Assembly: GCA_023432995.1 (NCBI GenBank)
Contig: JAEZES010000059.1
Location: forward strand, 1-7,393
Reading direction: 5' to 3'
DNA: 7,393 nucleotides
DNA from: Pseudomonadota bacterium
Lineage (GTDB): Bacteria > Pseudomonadota > Alphaproteobacteria > Sphingomonadales > Sphingomonadaceae
Below the pieces are notes generated by a model. That model did no database searches. It was given only the letters and a program-made list of their open reading frames with translations, and was not told where the DNA came from. The position numbers and the translations under genes were made by a program. The number at the start of each line of letters is the position of its first letter. Position 1 is the stretch's first letter. Below, one piece after another: positions 1-5,780 of the stretch.

Positions 1-828
1 GCGCAGCGCAGCGCGGCTGGCCCAGTACTGCGCCGCGGCGCGCAGCTCGGGGTTGACCGCGCCGTAGGCGGCGCGCTCGAACGCCTTTCCGGCCTGGTCG
101 CAATCGCCGAGGCGCCAGGCGGCCAGGCCCATCGTCCAGTCGCCTTCGGCGACCCACGCGCCGCTGCCCGCGGCGACCGTGGCGCCGAGCGCGAACGCCT
201 GCGCGTCCATGTTCTCGATGTAATAGCTCCACGCGACGCGCTGGCGCCATTCGGCACGCGCCTCCGGGCTGAGCGAGGCGTCGATCCCGTCGAGCAGCAC
301 GCGCGCACCGTCAGGATCGTCGGCGTCGATCCGCGCAAGGATCGCCTCGCGCACCGTTGCCGGCATCGTCCCGTCGTCGACCGTGCGCGGTCGCGTCCGC
401 TTGGGAGAGCTGCCGGTCGAATGGAACGCCCGGACATAAGGCAGCTCGGGCGCCGTCATGGCCCCGCGGGTGACTGCGAGGCGCGCCAGCTGTTGCGCTT
501 GCGGCAGCTCGCGTCCGCGCGCCATCCACGCCTGGATCTGGGACAACTCGACCCGCGGCGACCCCGCGGCGAGGTAGAGTTCGGCGCGGGCGGCCGGATG
601 GAGCAGGCCGTCCTCGCGCTGCGCGAGCAGGCTCGCCGCGCCGGCCCAATCCTGCCGGTCGATGGCGCCGAACACCGCGCGGTAGTACTCGCGCTCGGCG
701 TCGCTGAGCTGGCGCGGCGCGGCCATGCGCTCGGCATGGGCCGCGTAGTATTCGCGCGTCGGCTGGGCGGCGACCGGCGCCGTTCCCGTCACGAGCACCG
801 CGCCAAGCACCAGCAGAATCCTGTTCAT
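1..828 (-). CDS. Lytic murein transglycosylase, N-terminal part (cut by left window edge)
   Basis: The reading frame is open from an ATG at 828 down to base 1, giving 276 residues with no stop, so the 3' end is missing. Residues 1-21 form a signal peptide: a short charged start (MNR), a hydrophobic core (ILLVLGAVLV) and a V-A-A cleavage site before Gln22, so the product is exported to the periplasm. The rest is Ala- and Leu-rich helical sequence with repeated helix-turn pieces (EYYRAVFGAIDRQDW, AELYLAAGSPRVEL, QRVAWSYYIENM, AAQYWASRA), as in the superhelical N-terminal region of soluble lytic transglycosylases (Slt70-like). These enzymes cleave the MurNAc-GlcNAc bond of peptidoglycan to leave 1,6-anhydro ends. 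The catalytic SLT domain with its Glu would lie beyond the edge and is not visible, so activity is inferred. The start codon overlaps the stop of the upstream gene (ATGA, 828-825), which implies a shared transcript and coupled translation. Confidence 0.82.
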   Translation of the reverse strand, partial: MNRILLVLGAVLVTGTAPVAAQPTREYYAAHAERMAAPRQLSDAEREYYRAVFGAIDRQDWAGAASLLAQREDGLLHPAARAELYLAAGSPRVELSQIQAWMARGRELPQAQQLARLAVTRGAMTAPELPYVRAFHSTGSSPKRTRPRTVDDGTMPATVREAILARIDADDPDGARVLLDGIDASLSPEARAEWRQRVAWSYYIENMDAQAFALGATVAAGSGAWVAEGDWTMGLAAWRLGDCDQAGKAFERAAYGAVNPELRAAAQYWASRAALR

Positions 829-1571
829 CGTTCGTCCGTGTCGGTCCATTCGAGCCACCGCCGCCACAGACTTGCGCGTTCCCGGGCGCTGCCGAGCAGG
901 GTCTCGGGCGCGTAAGTCGCCAGCAGCGGAATTTTGCGGGCTTGAATCGCCAATTCGCTAACCACGGGAGCGACTTGCGCCGGAGTGTGTCCCAGCAGCG
1001 GCAGGATGTTTCGGCCGAACACGATCAGCCGCTCGGGACGGGCGAGGCCGAGCAGGTGCCGCAGGACTTCGCCGTGACCGCGGGTGGCGAGTTCGTCCCA
1101 GTCCGGCAGCGGCGCGTAACGCGGCAGCGCTGCGGCAACCGCGACGGCCTCGGCCGCCAGCCCGGCGGCAGCGGCGAACGAGGCCAGCAACCGGCCCTGC
1201 GGTCCCTCGAGCAGTGTCGTGCGGTCGCCGTCCTCCGGCATTGGCACCAGCATCAGCAGCCTGGCCCCGGCCTCTCCTCGCGGTGCCAGGCGCGGGTGGG
1301 TGCCGACAGCGTCGAGGCTCGGCTCTGCAAGCCACCATTCGCGGAACGCCGTCAGGTCTTCAGGCCAGGCTGCGCGGTCGCCGCCGATGGCCGGCTGCGG
1401 CGTGGCGGCCGGGGCCGGAGTTGGCGCCGCGACTGGGACTTCGGCCGGGGTTTCGTCGGCCAGCCAGGCACACGGCTCGTCGCGGTAGGCATAGTCGACC
1501 CCGGCCTCGCGCCACCAGGCCTGGGCGGCGGCGATGCTCTCGGCGAGCGCGGGGGCGGGGCGGTCGGGCAT
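825..1571 (-). CDS. Uracil-DNA glycosylase-superfamily protein, apparently lacking the usual catalytic motifs
   Basis: The product is 248 residues. Residues 1-60 are a low-complexity leader ending in an Ala/Pro stretch (about 45-61); the folded domain runs from about 65 to 245. The pattern of the C-terminal domain (hydrophobic strand LLMLVPMP at 105-112, then LLEGPQGRLL 120-129, a mid-domain strand RLIVFGRN 181-188, and LLATYAPETLL 216-226 followed by a Trp-rich terminal helix) resembles family-4-type uracil-DNA glycosylases as annotated in sphingomonads. Known family 4 enzymes have a GEAPG-like loop, four Fe-S cysteines and a C-terminal HPS motif. Here the first loop reads VPMPEDGD, the HPS position reads APE, and the only cysteine is Cys34. 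The fold assignment is therefore plausible, but base-excision activity is doubtful. I chose the start at 1571; an in-frame ATG at 1625 would add 18 residues and has no better ribosome-binding site. It is divergent from the ETF-QO gene and overlaps the transglycosylase start by 4 bases. Confidence 0.7.
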   Translation of the reverse strand: MPDRPAPALAESIAAAQAWWREAGVDYAYRDEPCAWLADETPAEVPVAAPTPAPAATPQPAIGGDRAAWPEDLTAFREWWLAEPSLDAVGTHPRLAPRGEAGARLLMLVPMPEDGDRTTLLEGPQGRLLASFAAAAGLAAEAVAVAAALPRYAPLPDWDELATRGHGEVLRHLLGLARPERLIVFGRNILPLLGHTPAQVAPVVSELAIQARKIPLLATYAPETLLGSARERASLWRRWLEWTDTDER

Positions 1572-1649
1572 GCGCTTGGGGCAGGTCTTGACCTGCCGCC
1601 ACGCAGGTATCAAGCCCGCAGGCATGGCGAACCCCCGGCGCAGACGGCC
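1572..1649. promoter_or_regulatory. Divergent intergenic region with three-arm inverted repeat and candidate -35 element
   Basis: This 78-base spacer separates two divergent genes, so it must hold both promoters unless transcription starts inside a gene. A perfect 8-base inverted repeat lies at 1580-1597 (GGCAGGTC, TT, GACCTGCC). Its right arm can also pair, with a two-base bulge, with 1603-1614 (GCAGGTATCAAG). TTGACC at 1588-1593 fits a plus-strand -35 box and would place transcription start near 1623, about 27 bases before the ETF-QO start. No good -10 match is visible at the right distance. On the minus strand TTGATA (1613-1608) is a possible -35 box that would give an almost leaderless transcript. 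The dyads could be an operator or RNA hairpins. No known regulator site was recognised. Confidence 0.35.
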
Positions 1650-3305
1650 ATGAGCGGCCCGGATATCGAACGTGAATCGATGGCCGCCGACGTGGTCATC
1701 GTCGGGGCCGGGCCGGCGGGGCTGTCGGCGGCGATCCGGCTCAAGCAGCTCGACGCCGCGCTCGAGGTCGTCGTGCTCGAGAAGGGCTCCGAAGTCGGGG
1801 CGCACATCCTCTCGGGCGCGGTGATCGATCCGCGCGCGCTCGACGAGCTGCTGCCCGAGTGGCGCGACGGTTGCCCGCTCGCCGAGGTGCCGGTGACGGA
1901 CAACCGCCACTGGGTCCTGACCCGCACCGGACGGTGGGAAATTCCCCACTTGCTGCTGCCACCGCTGATGTCCAACGGGGGGACCTACACCGGCTCGCTC
2001 GGGACCTTGTGCCGCTGGCTCGCCGAACAGGCCGAAGCATTGGGCGTACAGGTCTTTCCGGGCTTCCCGGCGGCCGAGGTGCTGTTCGACGAGCACGGGG
2101 CCGTGCGGGGCGTGACGACGCAGGACATGGGCGTTGCCGCCGACAGGTCGCACAAGCCGGATTTCCAGCCCGGCATCGAGCTGCACGCGAAATACACGCT
2201 GTTCGCAGAGGGCGCCCGAGGTCATCTGAGCAAGCGCCTGCGCAGCCGTTTCGACCTCGAGGCGACCTGCGAACCGCAGGTCTACGGTCTCGGAATCAAG
2301 GAATTGTGGGACGTTGCGCCGGAAAAGCATGAACCCGGCAAGGTGATCCACACACAGGGCTGGCCGCTGTCCGAGCGCGACGCGTGGGGCGGCGGTTTCC
2401 TCTACCACCAAGCCGGTGGCCAGGTGGCGCTCGGTTTCGTCACCGCGCTCGAGTACGCCAACCCGTGGCTCAGCCCCTACGAGGAGTTCCAGCGCTGGAA
2501 GCTCCATCCGGCGATCCGCCCGGTTCTCGAGGGCGGCCGCCGGGTCGCCTACGGCGCGCGCGCGATCAACGAGGGCGGCTGGCAGTCGGTGCCCACGCTG
2601 GCCTTCCCCGGCGGGGCGCTGATCGGCTGCGCCGCCGGCTTCGTCAACGTGCCGCGGATCAAGGGCACGCATAGCGCGATGAAGAGCGGCATGCTGGCCG
2701 CCGAGGCCGTCGCGGCGGCCGTTGCGCAGGGGCGAGGGAACGATACGCTGGCGGAGTACGACAGCGCCGTGCGGTCGAGCTGGATCGCCGACGAACTCAA
2801 GCTCGTCCGCAACGCGCAGCCGCTGGTGGCCCGCTTCGGCGACGCGCTCGGCACGCTGCTCGCCGGCGCCGACATGTGGCTGCGCACGCTGAAGATCCGC
2901 CTGCCGTTCACGCTCGGCCACGGCACCGACGCCGAGAGCACCCGCCGCGCCGACCTCTTCGCGCCGATCCGCTATCCGAAACCCGACGGCGTGATCACCT
3001 TCGACCGGCTGTCCTCGGTGTTTCTCTCGGGCACCAACCACGCGGAAGACCAGCCGTGCCACCTGCGGCTCAAGGACCCCACGCTGCCGGAAAGGGTCAA
3101 TTGGCCGCTCTTCGCCGGGCCCGAGGCGCGATATTGCCCGGCGGCGGTCTACGAGTATGTCGGGATCGATGAGGGTAATCCGCGGCTGGTCATCAACGCC
3201 CAGAACTGTGTTCACTGCAAGACTTGCGATATCAAGGATCCGCCGCAGAACATTGACTGGGTCACGCCGGAAGGCGGCGGAGGACCGAACTATCCGAACA
3301 TGTGA
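1650..3305 (+). CDS. Electron transfer flavoprotein-ubiquinone oxidoreductase (ETF dehydrogenase)
   Basis: The product is a 551-residue membrane-associated flavoprotein. It takes electrons from reduced ETF, which is fed by acyl-CoA and amine dehydrogenases, and passes them to ubiquinone. The FAD-binding dinucleotide fold is clear at 14-33 (VVIVGAGPAGLSAAIRLKQ), followed by the family signature EKGSEVGAHILSGAVIDP (44-61). Further family blocks are HAKYTLFAEGARG (179-191), YGLGIKELW (212-220), GWPL (237-240) and the quinone/FAD region GCAAGFVNVPRIKGTHSAMKSG (326-347). The C-terminal [4Fe-4S] domain shows ligands Cys496, Cys520, Cys523 and Cys526, with the last three as CVHCKTC and a 24-residue gap after the first, close to the human spacing. 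Length is normal for the family. The start at 1650 gives the usual short lead (ERESM) before the FAD fold; an ATG at 1680 is an alternative. The ribosome-binding site is weak. A membrane-protein gene follows 15 bases downstream, probably on the same transcript. Confidence 0.97.
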   Translation: MSGPDIERESMAADVVIVGAGPAGLSAAIRLKQLDAALEVVVLEKGSEVGAHILSGAVIDPRALDELLPEWRDGCPLAEVPVTDNRHWVLTRTGRWEIPHLLLPPLMSNGGTYTGSLGTLCRWLAEQAEALGVQVFPGFPAAEVLFDEHGAVRGVTTQDMGVAADRSHKPDFQPGIELHAKYTLFAEGARGHLSKRLRSRFDLEATCEPQVYGLGIKELWDVAPEKHEPGKVIHTQGWPLSERDAWGGGFLYHQAGGQVALGFVTALEYANPWLSPYEEFQRWKLHPAIRPVLEGGRRVAYGARAINEGGWQSVPTLAFPGGALIGCAAGFVNVPRIKGTHSAMKSGMLAAEAVAAAVAQGRGNDTLAEYDSAVRSSWIADELKLVRNAQPLVARFGDALGTLLAGADMWLRTLKIRLPFTLGHGTDAESTRRADLFAPIRYPKPDGVITFDRLSSVFLSGTNHAEDQPCHLRLKDPTLPERVNWPLFAGPEARYCPAAVYEYVGIDEGNPRLVINAQNCVHCKTCDIKDPPQNIDWVTPEGGGGPNYPNM

Positions 3306-3320
3306 GAGCGGTCCGAAGCG

Positions 3321-3878
3321 GTGATCAGCGCCTGGCAGACGTCCATTGCCACTGCCGATATGGCCGACTGGGTGACAGTCGCGGCCTACCTCGGGGCGGC
3401 GGTGCTGTCGGCCCGCGCTGCGGACCACGCCGGGCTCCGCGCAGAGCGAAAGGAGACAACGTTCTGGCGGATCACCACGGTTCTGCTGGTCCTGCTCGGA
3501 ATCAACGAACTGCTCGACCTGCAGGCGCTGCTGACCTCGGCCGGGCGAGCCCATGCCAAGGCCAATGGCTGGTACGATCATCGACGTACCGTGCAGTACC
3601 TGTTCGTGTTTGGGCTATCGGCAGCAGCGATCGTTGCCGGGTGCGCGATGCTGTGGCTGACCCGAGGCGCGCATGCCGCCGTCAGGCTGGCGCTCGGCGG
3701 GCTCGTGTTCATTGGCCTGTTCGTGCTCGTCCGGGCGGCGTCGATCCACCATTTCGACGCGTTCCTCGGGGGTGGTATGCCGGCGTTCAACTGGGGATCG
3801 ATCCAGGAAATGGCCGGTATCCTGCTCGTGGCCGCGGCGGCGCTGCTTTACTGTCGCCAGCCCAGAACCGAGACTTAG
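3321..3878 (+). CDS. Small multi-pass membrane protein of unknown function
   Basis: The product is 185 residues, dominated by hydrophobic helices. Likely membrane segments are at about 17-33, 50-70, 91-113, 120-138 and 162-177, so roughly five passes in the inner membrane. The polar loops carry the distinctive pieces: TFWRITTVLLVLLGINELLD (47-66), NGWYDHRRTVQ (82-92) and VRAASIHHFDAFLG (137-150). From memory this resembles a family of short bacterial membrane proteins with an LGINxxLDLQ / GWYxxRRxxQ / HH pattern, some mislabelled isopropylmalate isomerase in databases. No enzymatic motif supports that name. The start is taken as GTG 3321, preceded by purine-rich GAGAG and GAAG; an in-frame ATG at 3360 would remove 13 residues and still leave the first helix. 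It lies 15 bases after the ETF-QO gene and probably shares its transcript, so a membrane or respiratory role is possible but unproven. Confidence 0.75.
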   Translation: MISAWQTSIATADMADWVTVAAYLGAAVLSARAADHAGLRAERKETTFWRITTVLLVLLGINELLDLQALLTSAGRAHAKANGWYDHRRTVQYLFVFGLSAAAIVAGCAMLWLTRGAHAAVRLALGGLVFIGLFVLVRAASIHHFDAFLGGGMPAFNWGSIQEMAGILLVAAAALLYCRQPRTET

Positions 3879-3886
3879 GGTGCGCG

Positions 3887-3916
3887 CTTGCCTGGTTCCG
3901 GCAAGGCGATCCTTGC
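3887..3916 (+). promoter_or_regulatory. Two mutually exclusive hairpins upstream of the L,D-transpeptidase gene
   Basis: Three short arms lie in the leader: CTTGCC (3887-3892), GGCAAGG (3900-3906) and CCTTGC (3911-3916). Arms one and two make a perfect 6-base-pair stem with a 7-base loop. Arms two and three make a perfect 6-base-pair stem with a CGAT loop. Both cannot form at once, the geometry expected of a switch or attenuator. The second stem is followed by GGGG, not a T-tract, so it is not an ordinary terminator. The arms may instead be protein-binding dyads or chance in GC-rich DNA. Confidence 0.3.
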
Positions 3917-3928
3917 GGGGAATTCCCA

Positions 3929-3970
3929 ATGGCATGGGCCCATCTGCCGGACCGGGTTCGCCAGCGATGA
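3929..3970 (+). CDS. Possible 13-codon leader ORF overlapping the L,D-transpeptidase start
   Basis: ATG 3929 opens a 13-codon frame (MAWAHLPDRVRQR) that ends at TGA 3968-3970, giving an ATGA overlap with the transpeptidase start at 3967. A GGGGAA stretch at 3917-3922 sits 6 bases before the ATG and is a better ribosome-binding site than anything directly upstream of the transpeptidase gene. If translated, it would couple ribosomes onto the downstream gene. The same arrangement is seen at the two gene overlaps in this window (825-828 and 5777-5780). It is short enough to occur by chance, and no peptide homology is known to me. Confidence 0.25.
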   Translation: MAWAHLPDRVRQR

Positions 3971-4938
3971 CGAGGACGGCCCTGTTCGCGGCTGGCCTGA
4001 TGGCGCTGATCGCCGCGCACGCGACCTCCGCGCAGCCCGTCGCCTTGGGGGACAGGGCGGTCGTCGAAGTCGCCCCGCTGCTGAAGCCGGGAGAATTCGT
4101 CTGGGCGCCCGAACTCAGCCCGTCGGGCCCGGCGTTGCTGGTCGTCAACCTCGCGACGCAGCGCGCCGTGCTGTTCCGCAACGGCGTGCCGATCGCGGCC
4201 ACGACCGTCTCCACCGGCAGGGACGGCTACGAGACCCCGACGGGGGTCTTCACCATCCTGCAGAAGCGCCGCGAGCACTACTCGAACCTCTACGACAACG
4301 CGCCGATGCCCAACATGCAGCGGCTGACGTGGGGCGGCATCGCTCTCCATGCCGGGAACCTGCCCGGCTACCCCGCTTCGCACGGCTGCGTGCGCCTGCC
4401 CAAGGAGTTTTCCGCGCTGCTGTTCGAGGTGACCTCGCTGGGGATGACGGTGATCATCACCAGCGTGCCGACGGTGCCGAGCGCCGCCGAGGCGCCGGGC
4501 GTCGCCGTGTCGGGCACCGTCACCGGCGAGCGCCCGCTCGAAATGGCCCCGTTCGAATGGCATCCCGAGCGGGCGGCCGACGGCATCGTCTCGGTGGTGG
4601 TCAGCACGGCAGACGAGCGCGCGGTCGTGTTCCGCGATGGGGTGGTCATCGGGTCGGCGCCGGTCAGAGTCGACGGCCCCGTCGGCAGCGGCATGGCCTA
4701 CGTGCTGCGCGAGTCGGGCGAGAGCGGCCGGCACTGGCTCAAGCTGGGTTTTGGAGGTTCGGAGGCAGGGATGGACGTCGGCGCGGACGACCGCCGGTGG
4801 TTCGATGCGCCGACCGGCTTCCGCAGCTTGGTCAGCGACATCCTCAAGCCCGGCAGCGCGGTCATCGTCACGCCCGACTCGCTGACCGCGGGCAGCGCAG
4901 GTGCGCCCGTTACGGTGATCGCCGACGACGAGCGTTGA
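3967..4938 (+). CDS. Exported L,D-transpeptidase (YkuD domain) with a degenerate second copy of the fold
   Basis: The product is 323 residues. A signal peptide occupies 1-22 (MTR start, hydrophobic core, TSA cleavage before Gln23), so it acts in the periplasm. The YkuD catalytic domain spans about 55-167. It opens with a strand-hairpin pair (ALLVVNLATQRAVLFRNG, 56-73), continues with the TPTGVFTIL block (90-98), and carries the active site LHAGNLPGYPASHGCVR with His128, Ser138, His139, Cys141 and Arg143. Such enzymes use Cys to form 3-3 peptidoglycan crosslinks or to attach proteins or D-amino acids to peptidoglycan; which one applies cannot be told from sequence. Residues 196-247 repeat the N-terminal strand region (15 of 31 identical without gaps against 44-74), but no second SHGCVR follows. 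The start at 3967 fits the signal peptide; an in-frame ATG at 3934 would add 11 residues before it. The ribosome-binding site is poor, which makes the overlapping leader ORF relevant. Confidence 0.93.
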   Translation: MTRTALFAAGLMALIAAHATSAQPVALGDRAVVEVAPLLKPGEFVWAPELSPSGPALLVVNLATQRAVLFRNGVPIAATTVSTGRDGYETPTGVFTILQKRREHYSNLYDNAPMPNMQRLTWGGIALHAGNLPGYPASHGCVRLPKEFSALLFEVTSLGMTVIITSVPTVPSAAEAPGVAVSGTVTGERPLEMAPFEWHPERAADGIVSVVVSTADERAVVFRDGVVIGSAPVRVDGPVGSGMAYVLRESGESGRHWLKLGFGGSEAGMDVGADDRRWFDAPTGFRSLVSDILKPGSAVIVTPDSLTAGSAGAPVTVIADDER

Positions 4939-4970
4939 CCTCGGCCGCGCTTTCGGCGCTAACCCATCCG

Positions 4971-5780
4971 ATGGCCACCGAAACCGCCTATGCCAAGATC
5001 AACCTCGCGCTGCATGTGCGGCAGCGGCGGCCCGACGGGTTCCATGAGATCGAGACTCTGTTCGCCTTCGTCGATGTGGGCGACAGGCTGACGGCCCGCG
5101 CCGCAGAGAGGGATGAGTTACGCATCGTTGGCGAGTTCGCTGATTTACTGCCTGAACCGTTTAACAATATCGTCGCAAGGGCTCTCGCCGCGTTGCCCCG
5201 GCCGGGTGGCCTCTCGATCACGCTCGAGAAGACTCTCCCTGTCGCCGCCGGGCTCGGCGGAGGCTCGGCCGACGCCGGCGCGGTGTTCCGGCTCGTCCGC
5301 GCGGCGCACGGACTGCCCGAGGACTGGCGCGCCCGCGCGGCGCGTCTCGGCGCCGACGTTCCGGCCTGCGTCGAGAGCCGTGCGTGCCTCGGACGGGGGA
5401 CCGGCACCGAGCTCGAGCCCGTCGACAACGACCTCGCCGGAGCCGCCGTGCTGCTGGTCAATCCGCGCGTGCCCTTGGCGACCGGCCCGGTCTTCGCCGC
5501 CTGGGACGGCCACGACCGCGGACCGCTGCCGACTGGCCCGGCCTCGGCCATCGCTCGCGAAGGGCGCAACGACCTGGAAGCGCCGGCGATCGCGCTGTGC
5601 CCGGCGATCGCCGAAGTGCTCGCCGCGCTGCGCCAGAGCGAAGCCGAACTGGTGCGCATGAGCGGCTCGGGTGCGACCTGTTTCGCCTTGTTCCGACGCC
5701 ATGACGCCATGCGTGAAACCGCGGAAAAGCTGGCTTTTTCCCACCCCGGATGGTGGCAGATGCAAGGCAACCTGAGATGA
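4971..5780 (+). CDS. ispE: 4-diphosphocytidyl-2-C-methyl-D-erythritol kinase (IspE)
   Basis: This GHMP kinase phosphorylates the 2-hydroxyl of CDP-methylerythritol with ATP, the fourth enzyme of the MEP route to isoprenoid precursors, in the cytoplasm. The product has 269 residues, slightly shorter than the roughly 280-290 usual for the family. The N-terminal signature AKINLALHV (8-16) holds the catalytic Lys9, followed by RRPDGFHEIETLF (19-31). The ATP-binding glycine loop is LPVAAGLGGGSADAG (89-103). LGADVPAC (127-134) holds the catalytic Asp129. The C-terminal GHMP motif is VRMSGSGATCFALF (228-241), and NDL (200-202) is also conserved. All key residues are present. The start is the only ATG near the signature; no strong ribosome-binding site is visible in the 32 bases after the transpeptidase stop. 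The stretch encoding residues 48-70 is poorer in GC and uses rare codons (two TTA). Its stop overlaps the next start as ATGA. Confidence 0.96.
   Translation: MATETAYAKINLALHVRQRRPDGFHEIETLFAFVDVGDRLTARAAERDELRIVGEFADLLPEPFNNIVARALAALPRPGGLSITLEKTLPVAAGLGGGSADAGAVFRLVRAAHGLPEDWRARAARLGADVPACVESRACLGRGTGTELEPVDNDLAGAAVLLVNPRVPLATGPVFAAWDGHDRGPLPTGPASAIAREGRNDLEAPAIALCPAIAEVLAALRQSEAELVRMSGSGATCFALFRRHDAMRETAEKLAFSHPGWWQMQGNLR

Noticed and set aside
421..915. Plus-strand 164-codon open frame opposite the transglycosylase gene.
   Set aside because: The minus strand encodes a coherent exported protein here; the plus frame has no recognisable domain and basic, low-complexity composition.
1571..1625. 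Longer start (ATG 1625) for the glycosylase-like protein.
   Set aside because: It adds 18 residues through the inverted repeat, has no ribosome-binding site, and does not resemble family sequence; kept only as an alternative.
942..1649. Plus-strand open frame continuous with the ETF-QO frame, upstream of its ATG at 1650.
   Set aside because: It is antisense to the glycosylase-like gene, Arg/Gly/Gln-rich, and lies before the FAD fold that normally begins within about 15 residues of the start.
825..3581. A 918-codon minus-strand open frame running through the ETF-QO gene into the glycosylase-like gene.
   Set aside because: Only the last 248 codons look like protein. The rest is antisense to a clear ETF-QO gene and is Arg/Gly/Val-rich shadow translation typical of GC-rich DNA.
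3673..3966. Upstream in-frame extension of the L,D-transpeptidase frame.
   Set aside because: It overlaps the membrane-protein gene in another frame and would bury the signal peptide. The start at 3967 gives a proper exported protein.
3787..4734. Minus-strand 315-codon open frame opposite the L,D-transpeptidase.
   Set aside because: It is Arg/His/Asp-rich shadow with no motif, while the plus strand carries the SHGCVR active site.
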